In this document: in pieces, positions 25,746 to 34,777 of the stretch
Layout: each line of letters starts with the position of its first letter
Position numbering within the stretch: the stretch's first letter is position 1
DNA from: Streptomyces xantholiticus
Lineage (GTDB): Bacteria > Actinomycetota > Actinomycetes > Streptomycetales > Streptomycetaceae
Assembly: GCF_014651015.1 (NCBI RefSeq)
Contig: NZ_BMWB01000015.1
Coordinates: 1-64,000 of the forward strand
Direction: 5' to 3'
DNA: 64,000 nucleotides
Translations under genes and position numbers: made by a program
The notes under the pieces: generated by a model
Seen by the model: only the letters and a program-made list of their open reading frames with translations
The model's database searches: none
Told to the model about the DNA's origin: nothing

Positions 25746-26789
25746 CTACCGGGTCCGCCGCGCCCGCCACACAAGGAAGACCGCGGAGCCCACCGCCGCC
25801 GCCCTCAGCACCCAGGGCCAAGTCCCCGTCAGCGCGTCCCGGATCCCGCCCTCCGAGATCGCCTCGCCCCAGTGGCCGTTGACGCGGCCCCACAGCCACA
25901 ACGCGCCGGCCGCCGCGGCCGTGCCGGGGATGCCGAGGACGGCCAGCTTGGCCTCGGTGCGGGACAGACGGCCTGAGGCGTAGGCCAGGAGCCAGCCGAG
26001 GCCGAGGGCGATCAGCTGGCCGAGGGCCGCGCCCGCGACGAGCAGCGCCGCGGCGAGGAGCAGCACGGGGCTGCCGAAGCCCGCCCGCGGCGCCGGTTCC
26101 GCAGGGGCGGCGGCAGCCCGGCGGCGCAGCAGACGCGGCAGCAGACGGCGGCGGCTGTCGGGCCCGGCCTCCGCCTCCTCCTCCGCCTCGGGCTCCTGGT
26201 CCTCGAAAGACACCGGCGGGGGCTTCAGTATCTCGGGGATCTCGACGCCCCCGACGAACCCGGCCACGCCGTCGCTCGCGCCCATCGCCCCGGGGTCGAT
26301 GCGCCACCAGTCCGGTTCGGAGCCGGAGGGGCCCAGTTCGTCCATACCGGCCAGGTGCGGCGGCGACGCGGCCTCGCGCGGCACGGGCCCCGGCGGGGCG
26401 TCGGCGTTACGGGGCCGGGGCACACGGCGCCACCCCCGCTGGCGCGGCAGCGCGGCCGCGGGCGGGCGCTGGGGCTCGCGTTCGGGCTCGGCGACCGTGG
26501 CGGCCGGGCCCGGCCCCCGCCCCGGCGGCCCGCCGTCGTCCGACACCGCCGACGCCACCACCTCGTCCGGCGTACCGAGCCGCCCCAGGATGCGGCGGAC
26601 GCCCGCCGGGCTGTCGCCGCCGACCTTCGACCGCTGCTTCTCGATCTCACTGCGCAGTGTCGAAACGAGCCGCATCCGCGTACCGGACGGGAGCTGGGCC
26701 TGCTGGGCCAGGTCACCGACGCGGCTCAGATAGTCGTAGACGAGCTGGTCGCTCTCGATCCCCACCGGCGGTTCCCCTGCACTGGCCAC
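25746..26789 (-). CDS. Membrane protein with conserved N-terminal helical domain
   Basis: 347 residues. The conserved start 'VASAGEPPVGIESDQLVYDY' leads into 'LSRVGDLAQQAQLPSGTRMR' and a short helical domain with 'GVRRILGRLGTPDEVVASAV', resembling permease-associated or DUF1700-like heads. A long disordered Pro/Arg/Glu-rich middle follows, then three or four helices at the C-terminus (PVLLLAAALLVAGAALGQLI, LAVLGIPGTAAAAGALWLWG, VLRAAAVGSAVFLVWRARR). GTG 26789 is divergent from, and 66 nt from, the helicase-domain gene. Conserved in Streptomyces, function unknown. Confidence 0.8.
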   Translation of the reverse strand: MASAGEPPVGIESDQLVYDYLSRVGDLAQQAQLPSGTRMRLVSTLRSEIEKQRSKVGGDSPAGVRRILGRLGTPDEVVASAVSDDGGPPGRGPGPAATVAEPEREPQRPPAAALPRQRGWRRVPRPRNADAPPGPVPREAASPPHLAGMDELGPSGSEPDWWRIDPGAMGASDGVAGFVGGVEIPEILKPPPVSFEDQEPEAEEEAEAGPDSRRRLLPRLLRRRAAAAPAEPAPRAGFGSPVLLLAAALLVAGAALGQLIALGLGWLLAYASGRLSRTEAKLAVLGIPGTAAAAGALWLWGRVNGHWGEAISEGGIRDALTGTWPWVLRAAAVGSAVFLVWRARRTR

Positions 26790-26855
26790 GGGCCGCCCGC
26801 CTTCCCGGGCCGCCCCGTCCCCGACGGTAGCGCTCCAGCGGCTAACGTGGGGCGG

Positions 26856-29348
26856 ATGGGGACCATGCCCGAAGGAAGCGGCGGCAGCCCGCGCACCCTC
26901 GCGGAAGCGCTGCGCGCCCGCGACGACGAGGAGCTGGCCGCACTGCTGCGCGCCCGCCCCGATCTGCTGAGCCCGGTGCCGAACGACGTCACCCAGCTCG
27001 CCACCCGGGCCGGTACCCGCGCCTCCGTCGTACGGGCCCTGGAGCGGCTGGACCGCTTCGCCCTGCAGACCGCGGAGGCGCTGGCGGTGGCCACGGACCC
27101 GGCGCCGTACGGTGAACTGCTCGCGCTGATGACCGGCGACGACCGTGACGCGACCACGGAGGCGGCGCTTCCGCAGGCCCTCGAAACGTTGCGCCGGCAG
27201 GCCTTGGTGTGGGGCGGCGACGACCGGCTGCGGCTGGTGCGCACGGCGCGCGAACTGCTGGCGCCGTCCCCGACACGCCCATCGCCGACGGGTCTCGGTC
27301 CGACCGTCACGGAGGCCACCGCCGGAATGTCGCCGGGTCGGCTCCAGGAGATCCTGGCGGTGGCGGGCCTGCCGACGACGCACGACCCGGTGTCCGCGGT
27401 CGCGGCGCTGACCTCGCTGTTCACCGACCGGACGCGGATGGCGGCGCTGCTGGACACGGCTCCGTCGGACGCGCTGGCGGTCCTGGACCGGCTGGTGTGG
27501 GGGCCGCCGTACGGGGAGGTGACCGCCGATCCGACGCCGCCGGTGCGGTGGCTGCGGGACCGCGGACTGCTGCTGCCGGCCTCGGCGCGCACGGTGGTGC
27601 TGCCACGGGAGGTGGCACTGCACCTGCGTGCGGGGCGTGCTCACCGGACGCCGGAGCCGGTTCCGCCGGCCGTCGTGCCGGCTGCGGAACACCGTCCACA
27701 GATTGTGGACAGTACGGCGGCGGGCCAGGCGTTCACGGCACTCACCACGGTCGAGGACCTGTTGAAGGACTGGCACGAGGGCGGCCCCGCGGTGCTGCGG
27801 GCCGGCGGTCTGGCCGTACGGGACCTCAAGCGGACGGCCGCGGCGCTGGACACCAGCGAGCAGCTCGCCGCGTTCTGGCTCGAACTGGCTTATTCCGCAG
27901 GTCTGCTGGCCACCGACGGCGAGGCGGACGAGCGGTATGCGCCGACCCCGGCGTACGACGAGTGGCTGGAGCTTCCGCCGGCGGAGCGGTGGGGTGAACT
28001 GGCCGTCGCCTGGTTGACGGCGACCCGCACGCCCGGACTCGTCGGCAGTCAGGACGCCAAGGGCCGCACGCTGTCCGCCCTCGGCCCGGAGCTGGACCGC
28101 AGTGTCGCCGCAGAGGTGCGCCACCGCGTACTGAAGCTGGCGGCGGGCCTCCCGCACGGCGCGGCACCGGATCCGGAGACGCTGCTCGCCCGGCTGCGCT
28201 GGGAGCGGCCGCTGCGCGGTGACACGGCGGGCACGGGCAAGGACCTGCGGGCCCGGGTCGCGACCTGGACGCTGTCGGAGGCGGAGCTGCTGGGCGTGAC
28301 CGGCCGCGGCGCGCTCTCCACGCACGGGCGGGCCCTGCTCGACGGGGAACCAGTGGACGGGGACGGCGACGCGCACGCCGACGGCGACGCGCTCGCGGAC
28401 CGCCGCGCCCGCGCGGTCAAGGCGCTCGCGCCGCTGCTGCCGGAGCCCCTCGACCACGTCCTCCTCCAGGCGGACCTCACCGCCGTCGCCCCCGGTCCGC
28501 TGGAGCGCCCCCTCGCGGAGACGCTCGCCGTGCTCGCGGACGTCGAGTCCAAGGGCGGCGCCACCGTCTACCGCTTCACGCCCGCGTCGGTGCGACGCGC
28601 GCTCGACGCCGGCAAGGCCGCGTCGGACCTGCACACCTTCCTGGTCACGCACTCGCGTACGCCCGTGCCGCAGCCGCTCAGCTACCTCATCGACGACGTG
28701 GCCCGCCGCCACGGCCATCTGCGGATCGGCGCGGCGTCGGCCTATGTGCGCTGCGACGACGACGCGGTGCTCGGCGAGATCCTCGCCGACAAGCGCTCCC
28801 ATGGGCTCGGGCTGCGCCGCCTCGCGCCCACCGTGCTCGCCGCCCAGGCAGACCCGGGGGCGCTGCTCGAAGGGCTGCGCGCCATGGGCTACGCGCCGGC
28901 CGCCGAGTCCGCGGAGGGCGATGTGCTGATCACCCGTGCCCATGCCCGCCGTACCCCGCCGCGCACAGCGCCCTCTCCCGTGCCGGAGGGCCCTCCGGTG
29001 CCGGACCGGACGCTGCTCGGCGCGGCCGTGAAGGCGATCAGGGCGGGCGATATGGCGGCCACCGTCGCCCGCAAGCCGGCCGCCGAGCAGGTCGGCCCCC
29101 GGCCCGGTGAACTGCCGCGCACCACCTCGGCCGAGACCCTGGCCACCGTCCAGGCCGCCGCGCTCACCGGCTCCGCGCTCTGGATCGGCTATGTCAACGC
29201 GGAAGGCACCGCCAGCCAGCGCGTCATCGCACCGGTCCGCGTCGAGGGCGGTTTCGTGACGGCCTACGACCACACCGCCGACGAGGTGCGGACGTATCCG
29301 CTGCACCGCATCACGGGCGTGGCGGAACTCGCCGACGACGCCACTTGA
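26856..29348 (+). CDS. Helicase C-terminal domain (XPB/Ssl2 N-terminal-like, Helicase_C_3) protein
   Basis: 830 residues. The N-terminus ('RTLAEALRARDDEELAALLR', 'ARPDLLSPVPNDVTQLATRA') is a winged-helix-like region. The C-terminal half has 'DHVLLQADLTAVAPGPLERP' then 'LADVESKGGATVYRFTPASV' and 'LSYLIDDVARRHGHLRIGAA', the Helicase_C_3/XPB N-terminal signature, ending in a WYL-like 'ALWIGYVNAEGTASQRVIAP'. No Walker motifs are present, so it is not itself a motor. Close linkage to the XPB helicase gene at 30002 is conserved in actinobacteria and suggests a common DNA-repair function. TAACGT ends 7 nt before the ATG, fitting a leaderless transcript. Confidence 0.88.
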   Translation: MGTMPEGSGGSPRTLAEALRARDDEELAALLRARPDLLSPVPNDVTQLATRAGTRASVVRALERLDRFALQTAEALAVATDPAPYGELLALMTGDDRDATTEAALPQALETLRRQALVWGGDDRLRLVRTARELLAPSPTRPSPTGLGPTVTEATAGMSPGRLQEILAVAGLPTTHDPVSAVAALTSLFTDRTRMAALLDTAPSDALAVLDRLVWGPPYGEVTADPTPPVRWLRDRGLLLPASARTVVLPREVALHLRAGRAHRTPEPVPPAVVPAAEHRPQIVDSTAAGQAFTALTTVEDLLKDWHEGGPAVLRAGGLAVRDLKRTAAALDTSEQLAAFWLELAYSAGLLATDGEADERYAPTPAYDEWLELPPAERWGELAVAWLTATRTPGLVGSQDAKGRTLSALGPELDRSVAAEVRHRVLKLAAGLPHGAAPDPETLLARLRWERPLRGDTAGTGKDLRARVATWTLSEAELLGVTGRGALSTHGRALLDGEPVDGDGDAHADGDALADRRARAVKALAPLLPEPLDHVLLQADLTAVAPGPLERPLAETLAVLADVESKGGATVYRFTPASVRRALDAGKAASDLHTFLVTHSRTPVPQPLSYLIDDVARRHGHLRIGAASAYVRCDDDAVLGEILADKRSHGLGLRRLAPTVLAAQADPGALLEGLRAMGYAPAAESAEGDVLITRAHARRTPPRTAPSPVPEGPPVPDRTLLGAAVKAIRAGDMAATVARKPAAEQVGPRPGELPRTTSAETLATVQAAALTGSALWIGYVNAEGTASQRVIAPVRVEGGFVTAYDHTADEVRTYPLHRITGVAELADDAT

Positions 29349-29874
29349 GCCGCCACCCCGACGAGCGGGCGGCCGGTTCGTCCGGCTGCTCCGCCTCGCC
29401 GCGCCGCCTGCGCCAGGCGCGGCCCAGTCGGCGGCCCAGCAGTACGTAACCGGTCAGCGCACCGGTGGTGTTGAGGATCACGTCGTCCACGTCGAAGGCC
29501 CGCCCGGGGACGATCGCACCCTGCGCCAGCTCCACGAGGGCCATCACCACGATCGTGAGCACCATCACCCGCAACAGCCGCAGCGACCGGGGCACCAGCA
29601 CCGGCAGCAGCACCCCGAAGGGCATGCCGAGCAGCAGGTTGCCGCCGATCTGCCGGGCGGCCGCCAGGAACGTGTAGTCGGTGACGTACTGCCGCAGGGA
29701 GGCGCCGGGGCGCATGTTCGCGCTCGCCACGCCCTCGGAGGCGTGCGAAGGCGCCAGCGTCAGCCGGGCGAGGACGGCGGAGAAGACGACGAGGGCGACG
29801 AAGGCGCAGACGACCAGACCCCCGCGGAGGACCGTTCTGCCCCACGCGGAGCGGGACCGGGCATCGGTGTTCAT
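29311..29874 (-). CDS. VanZ family protein
   Basis: 187 residues with about four to five transmembrane helices. The VanZ signature is clear: 'IGGNLLLGMPFGVLLPVLVP', then 'VMALVELAQGAIVPGRAFDV' with 'DDVILNTTGALTGYVLLGR'. VanZ-like proteins are linked to low-level glycopeptide tolerance but most are uncharacterised. It is convergent with the helicase-domain gene, overlapping its last 38 nt, and divergent from the XPB gene. The start at 29874 lacks a strong ribosome site. Confidence 0.87.
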   Translation of the reverse strand: MNTDARSRSAWGRTVLRGGLVVCAFVALVVFSAVLARLTLAPSHASEGVASANMRPGASLRQYVTDYTFLAAARQIGGNLLLGMPFGVLLPVLVPRSLRLLRVMVLTIVVMALVELAQGAIVPGRAFDVDDVILNTTGALTGYVLLGRRLGRAWRRRRGEAEQPDEPAARSSGWRLKWRRRRVPPRP

Positions 29875-30001
29875 GACAACGCAGCTACCCGAGCACTCCC
29901 CGGACAGTCGCTCGATGCGGGACACTGGTTGTTTGGCCGTGTCCCGGACGGAAGGACCGGCCCGACGAAAACCCGAGGCAAACCCGGGGAAAGGGTGTGG
30001 C

Positions 30002-31657
30002 GTGAACGGACCGCTGATCGTCCAGAGCGACAAGACACTCCTGCTCGAAGTGGACCACGAGCAGGCCGACGCCTGCCGTCGCGCGATCGCGCCGTTCGCC
30101 GAGCTGGAGCGTGCGCCGGAGCACATCCACACCTACCGGGTGACGCCGCTCGGCCTGTGGAACGCGCGCGCCGCCGGGCACGACGCCGAGCAGGTCGTCG
30201 ACGCGCTCGTCGAGTACTCCCGCTACCCGGTGCCGCACGCCCTCCTCGTCGACGTCGCGGAGACCATGGCCCGCTACGGCCGGCTCACCCTGTCGAAGCA
30301 CCCCACCCACGGGCTCGTCCTCACCACCACCGACCGGCCGGTGCTCGAGGAGATCCTGCGCTCCAGGAAGATCCAGCCGCTGGTCGGCAACCGGATCGAC
30401 CCCGACACCGTCGCCGTGCACCCCTCCGAGCGCGGCCAGATCAAGCAGACGCTGCTGAAGCTCGGCTGGCCGGCCGAGGACCTGGCCGGTTACGTGGACG
30501 GCGAGGCGCACCGGATCGACCTCGACGAGTCGGGCTGGGCGCTGCGCCCGTACCAGAAGCAGGCCGTCGAAGGCTTCTGGCACGGCGGCTCGGGCGTCGT
30601 CGTGCTGCCGTGCGGCGCGGGGAAGACGCTGGTCGGGGCGGGCGCGATGGCGCAGGCGAAGGCCACCACCCTGATCCTCGTCACGAACACCGTCTCCGCC
30701 CGCCAGTGGAAGCACGAGCTGGTGAGGCGCACGACGCTGACCGAGGACGAGATCGGCGAGTACAGCGGGACGAAGAAGGAGATCCGCCCGGTCACCATCG
30801 CCACGTACCAGGTGCTGACGACCAAGCGGAAGGGGATCTACCCCCACCTGGAGCTGTTCGACTCCCGCGACTGGGGCCTGGTCGTCTACGACGAGGTGCA
30901 CCTGCTGCCCGCCCCGGTCTTCAAGTTCACCGCCGACCTCCAGGCGCGCAGGCGGCTCGGCCTCACGGCCACGCTGGTACGTGAGGACGGCCGCGAGTCG
31001 GACGTCTTCTCCCTCATCGGGCCCAAGCGTTTCGACGCCCCGTGGAAGGAGATCGAGGCACAGGGGTACATCGCCCCCGCGGACTGCGTGGAGGTACGGG
31101 TCAACCTGAGCGACTCCGAGCGGCTGGCCTACGCGACGGCGGAGCAGGAGGAGAAGTACCGCTTCTGCGCGACGACGGCGACCAAGCGCCGGGTGACCGA
31201 GCAGCTGGTGCACAAGCACGCGGGTCAGCAGATCCTCGTCATCGGCCAGTACATCGACCAGCTCGACGAGCTCGGCGAGCACCTGGAGGCACCGGTGATC
31301 AAGGGCGAGACGCCGAACGCCCAGCGCGAGAAGCTCTTCGACGCGTTCCGCAGCGGCGAGATCAGTGTGCTCGTGGTGTCCAAGGTCGCGAACTTCTCGA
31401 TCGACCTGCCGGAGGCGACGATCGCGATCCAGGTGTCCGGCACGTTCGGGTCGCGACAGGAGGAGGCGCAGCGCCTCGGCCGGGTGCTGCGTCCGAAGGC
31501 GGACGGGCACAAGGCGCACTTCTACTCGGTGGTGGCGAGGGACACGATCGACCAGGACTTCGCGGCGCACCGCCAGCGGTTCCTGGCCGAACAGGGCTAC
31601 GCCTACCGGATCGTCGACGCGGACGAACTCCTGGCGGGCGAGGACCCGGTCCACTGA
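30002..31657 (+). CDS. DNA repair helicase XPB
   Basis: 551 residues of superfamily 2 helicase. N-terminal damage-recognition region ('NGPLIVQSDKTLLLEVDHEQ', 'IHTYRVTPLGLWNARAAGHD'), Walker A 'LPCGAGKT' (204-209), motif II DEVH (297-300), motif III 'LGLTATLVREDG', motif V/VI 'VVSKVANFSIDLPEA' and 'GSRQEEAQRLGRVLRPK'. An RED motif (DGRESD) follows motif III. Bacterial XPB unwinds DNA 3'-5' and is linked to repair. GTG 30002 follows GAAAGGG at 6 nt. The short HX-loop hairpin at 31682 may end the transcript. Confidence 0.95.
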   Translation: MNGPLIVQSDKTLLLEVDHEQADACRRAIAPFAELERAPEHIHTYRVTPLGLWNARAAGHDAEQVVDALVEYSRYPVPHALLVDVAETMARYGRLTLSKHPTHGLVLTTTDRPVLEEILRSRKIQPLVGNRIDPDTVAVHPSERGQIKQTLLKLGWPAEDLAGYVDGEAHRIDLDESGWALRPYQKQAVEGFWHGGSGVVVLPCGAGKTLVGAGAMAQAKATTLILVTNTVSARQWKHELVRRTTLTEDEIGEYSGTKKEIRPVTIATYQVLTTKRKGIYPHLELFDSRDWGLVVYDEVHLLPAPVFKFTADLQARRRLGLTATLVREDGRESDVFSLIGPKRFDAPWKEIEAQGYIAPADCVEVRVNLSDSERLAYATAEQEEKYRFCATTATKRRVTEQLVHKHAGQQILVIGQYIDQLDELGEHLEAPVIKGETPNAQREKLFDAFRSGEISVLVVSKVANFSIDLPEATIAIQVSGTFGSRQEEAQRLGRVLRPKADGHKAHFYSVVARDTIDQDFAAHRQRFLAEQGYAYRIVDADELLAGEDPVH

Positions 31658-31681
31658 CACGGAGGGCCGGGGGCCGCGGGG

Positions 31682-31698
31682 GGTCGCCCGGGGCGACC
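31682..31698 (+). terminator. Possible terminator of the XPB gene
   Basis: GGTCGCC-CGG-GGCGACC, a 7-bp perfect stem with a 3-nt loop, 25 nt after the XPB stop. Confidence 0.4.
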
Positions 31699-31880
31699 GG
31701 ACGCCGGGCGGCCGGACCGGGTGGCGGGCGCGGCCCCGAAGCCAGAGCGCGTCGAAACGCGGCGACCCGCAGCGGGTCGTGGCCGCACGCAACCGAAGCC
31801 GGGCGGGGTCGTAACCGGGCGCGGTCGGGCCGGCGGTCCGGGGTCGCTGACGAGGCCGGTTCCGGGCGGCGCAGCCGCGC

Positions 31881-32066
31881 TCAGCGGCGGCGGACGCCGG
31901 CCTCTTCCGCGTACTCGCCGAGGACGGCGACGCTGAAGACCGCGCCGGCGAAGACCTTGACCGCGCGCAGAGCACTGCCGACGCGGTGCTGCCGGCGGGT
32001 GCCCCCGCCGCTCGCCGCGGCGCCGTGGTGGGGGTGGGTTCCCGGAGTGAAGGTCGCTGTGGTCAT
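31881..32066 (-). CDS. Small basic protein, possibly membrane-associated
   Basis: 61 residues. A His/Gly-rich head (TPGTHPHHGAA), a basic middle (RRQHRVGSALR) and one hydrophobic stretch 'AVKVFAGAVFSVAVLGEY' ending EEAGVRRR. Codon use matches the neighbours. No family recognised and the ribosome site is poor (AAGG almost touching the ATG), so the call is moderate. Confidence 0.5.
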   Translation of the reverse strand: MTTATFTPGTHPHHGAAASGGGTRRQHRVGSALRAVKVFAGAVFSVAVLGEYAEEAGVRRR

Positions 32067-32223
32067 GCCTTCATGGTGCTGCGCATCACCCGGTCGGAGC
32101 ATCGGGCTGGGGGCTGAACCAGACAGCTCCCCGCGTACTACTTCCGGCAGGGGGCGTCCCCTACGGGGATGACGCCCGCACGGAAATCCGTTCGCGCCCG
32201 TTCACCGGCCCCACTACACTCGC

Positions 32224-32249
32224 GGGCTTGCCCCGGGCTCGACCGGGGC
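32224..32249 (+). promoter_or_regulatory. Hairpin and GGGCTTGC motif ahead of helR
   Basis: GGGCTTGC at 32224-32231 matches the left half of the rifamycin-associated element known upstream of rifamycin-resistance genes; the right half is not present. Overlapping it, GCCCCGG-GCTCGA-CCGGGGC (32230-32249) is a perfect 7-bp hairpin. It could be a regulatory or attenuation structure. Confidence 0.35.
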
Positions 32250-32350
32250 CTTCCCCGCCTCCTTCGAACGCCTTCGAGGAGCGCCGCCGTCCGGACGGAA
32301 ACCGGCCGGTCCGCCATGTCGTGATCCCGCAGCTCAGCCGGAGGCAACCC

Positions 32351-34468
32351 GTGCCCGCGCACGCCCCTGTACCCGACGTGTCCGCCACCACCACGGCCGC
32401 CACGGACGGGGACGACCCGCTCGCCCGCGAACGCGCCCACCTCGCCGCGTCGCGGTCCGCCCTGCGCGCGATGCGCGAGGACGTCCAGTCGCTCGACATC
32501 AAGGACGTCACCGCGAACCGGGTCAGCGCCGCCGTCCTCCAGTCGCAGATCGAGGACCGCATCAAGGCGCTCGCCGACCTCTCGCACACCCCGCTCTTCT
32601 TCGGCCGCCTCGACTACCTGCCCACCACGCAGGACGGCCGGCGCTTCTACATCGGCCGCCGGCACGTCCACGACGCCGAGGGCGACCCGATGGTCATCGA
32701 CTGGCGCGCCCCGGTCTCCCAGCCCTTCTACCGGGCCTCGCGCAAGGACCCGCAGGGCGTCGGCCTGCGCCGGCGCTTCGGGTACACGGCCGGCGATCTG
32801 ACCGCGTACGAGGACGAGCATCTGACCGACCCTTCCGAGGCCGAGCAGACGTCGAAGCTCCTCCAGGCGGAGATCGAACGGCCGCGCGTCGGCCCCATGC
32901 GGGACATCGTCGCGACGATCCAGCCCGAGCAGGACGAGATCGTCCGCAGCGGCCTGTCCGGCACGGTGTGCGTGCAGGGCGGTCCCGGTACGGGAAAGAC
33001 GGCGGTCGGCCTGCACCGTGTCGCCTACCTGCTGTACGCGCACCGGGAACGTCTGGCGCGCACCGGCACGCTCGTCATCGGGCCGAACCGTTCCTTCCTC
33101 CACTACATCGAGCAGGTCCTGCCGGCTCTCGGAGAGTTGGAGGTCAAGCAGTCCACGGTCGACGACCTGGTCGCGCATGTCGACGTATGCGGCGAGGACA
33201 CCGCGGCGGCCGCGGTCGTCAAGGGCGACGCGAGGATGGCGCAGGTCCTGCGGCGGGCGGTCCGTTCCCACGTCACGATCCCGACGGAGCCGGTGGTCGT
33301 GGTGCGCGGCTCCCGCCGCTGGCGGGTCCCGGCGTACGAACTGGAGGGCATCGTCCGCGAGTTGCTCGACCGCGACATCCGCTACGGGGCCGCCCGCGAC
33401 GCCCTTCCCCAGCGGATCGCGCACACCGTGCTGGTGCGGATGGAGCAGTCCGGGGAAGCGCCGGACGACCGTGTCCAGGACTCGGTTGCCCGCAACGCCG
33501 CCGTCAAGGAGGCGGTCAAGGCGATCTGGCCCCCGGTCGACCCGGCGAAGGTGGTGCTGCGTCTGCTGTCCGACGCGGAGTTCCTCGCGGAGCACGCGGA
33601 GGGCCTCCTGTCCGCCGGGGAACAGGCCACGATCCTTTTCGCGAAGCCGCCCCGGAGCGTGAAGTCGGCGAAGTGGTCGGCGGCGGACGCGGTGCTGATC
33701 GACGAGGCGACGGACCTGGTACGGCGCACGCAGTCGCTGGGCCATGTCGTCCTCGACGAGGCGCAGGACCTGTCGCCGATGCAGTACCGCGCGGTCGGCC
33801 GCCGCTGCTCGACGGGCTCGGCGACGGTCCTCGGCGACCTGGCGCAGGGCACGACGCCCTGGGCCACGGCGTCCTGGGCCGAGGCCCTGTCCCATCTGGG
33901 CAAGCCCGAGGCGGCCGTCGAGGAACTGACGGCCGGTTTCCGTGTACCGCGCGAGGTGATCGCGTACGCCTCCCGCCTCCTGCCGCACATGTCACCGGGC
34001 CTGGCGGCGGTCTCGTCCGTCCGCGAGACACCCGGCTCCCTCGACGTCCGCTCCGTCCTTGACGATCTGGACGGGGCCGTCGTCGCCGCCTGCGCCGAGT
34101 CCCTCCGGCACGACGGGTCGATCGGCCTGATCGCGGCGGACGCACGAGTGCCGGCGCTCGCGTCGGCACTCGCGTCGGCGGGCCTGCCGTACCTCTCCCC
34201 CGGCGAGGAGACCACCCCCGACGCGCGCCTGACGCTGGTACCGGCGTCACTGGCGAAAGGTCTCGAGTACGACTACGTGGTCCTCGAGGAGCCGTCGTCG
34301 ATCGTGGCAGCGGAACCGGACCTGCGGACGGGGCTGCGGCGGCTGTACGTGGCGCTGACGAGGGCGGTCTCCGGTCTCACGGTGCTGCATGCGCGGCCTC
34401 TGCCGAGCGAGCTGTCCCAGCCGTGTCCCAGCCGTGGAGAGCTGCCCCGGCGGCGGTACGGATCCTGA
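32351..34468 (+). CDS. helR: RNA polymerase recycling motor ATPase HelR
   Basis: 705 residues, a UvrD/Rep-like (HelD) ATPase. Near the N-terminus is the helical secondary-channel arm, 'AHLAASRSALRAMREDVQSL' and 'SQIEDRIKALADLSHTPLFF'. Then 'YIGRRHVHDAEGDPMVIDWR', Walker A GGPGTGKTAVG (K216), Walker B 'VVLDEAQDLSPMQYRAVGRR' (469-473), 'LTAGFRVPREVIAYASRLLP' and C-terminal 'RLYVALTRAVSGLTVLH'. HelR proteins eject rifamycin-stalled RNA polymerase and give rifampicin tolerance in actinobacteria. GTG 32351 follows CCGGAGG at 7 nt, and the protein begins at the expected position there. Confidence 0.9.
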   Translation: MPAHAPVPDVSATTTAATDGDDPLARERAHLAASRSALRAMREDVQSLDIKDVTANRVSAAVLQSQIEDRIKALADLSHTPLFFGRLDYLPTTQDGRRFYIGRRHVHDAEGDPMVIDWRAPVSQPFYRASRKDPQGVGLRRRFGYTAGDLTAYEDEHLTDPSEAEQTSKLLQAEIERPRVGPMRDIVATIQPEQDEIVRSGLSGTVCVQGGPGTGKTAVGLHRVAYLLYAHRERLARTGTLVIGPNRSFLHYIEQVLPALGELEVKQSTVDDLVAHVDVCGEDTAAAAVVKGDARMAQVLRRAVRSHVTIPTEPVVVVRGSRRWRVPAYELEGIVRELLDRDIRYGAARDALPQRIAHTVLVRMEQSGEAPDDRVQDSVARNAAVKEAVKAIWPPVDPAKVVLRLLSDAEFLAEHAEGLLSAGEQATILFAKPPRSVKSAKWSAADAVLIDEATDLVRRTQSLGHVVLDEAQDLSPMQYRAVGRRCSTGSATVLGDLAQGTTPWATASWAEALSHLGKPEAAVEELTAGFRVPREVIAYASRLLPHMSPGLAAVSSVRETPGSLDVRSVLDDLDGAVVAACAESLRHDGSIGLIAADARVPALASALASAGLPYLSPGEETTPDARLTLVPASLAKGLEYDYVVLEEPSSIVAAEPDLRTGLRRLYVALTRAVSGLTVLHARPLPSELSQPCPSRGELPRRRYGS

Positions 34469-34602
34469 GGGTTCCCCCATCCCGCCACGCGTAGGGGGAG
34501 CCCGGTTCGGAACGGTGCGGGGGAGCGAACAGGCTCCGGGCAGCGGCGTCCCCGACCGCCCCGACGTGCTGCCCGCCCCGCCCGCAGCGCGTACGGGCCG
34601 GG

Positions 34603-34730
34603 CGAAGCCCCGGGCCGGGAAGGGGCGGGGAGGGGCGGGGCGAAGCCACGGGCCGGGAAGGGGGCGGGGCGAAGCCACGGGCCGGGAAGGGGGCGGGGCG
34701 AAGCCACGGGCCGGGAAGGGGCGGGGAGGG
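34603..34730 (+). repeat. 29-bp tandem repeat in GC-rich mosaic gap
   Basis: Three units starting at 34641, 34670 and 34699, each containing CGAAGCCACGGGCCGGGAAG followed by GGGGCGGGG, preceded by a degenerate copy at 34603. The surrounding gap (34469-34777) carries mosaic pieces such as 'CCCGGTTCGGAACGG'. Confidence 0.85.
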
Positions 34731-34777
34731 AACACCCGTACAGCGCCCACTCGACGCGGCCCGCTCGAACAGGCGCC

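Noticed and set aside
25746..29306. Minus-strand frame of 1186 codons
   Set aside because: Only its last 347 codons are the real membrane protein; the rest is antisense to the helicase-domain gene.
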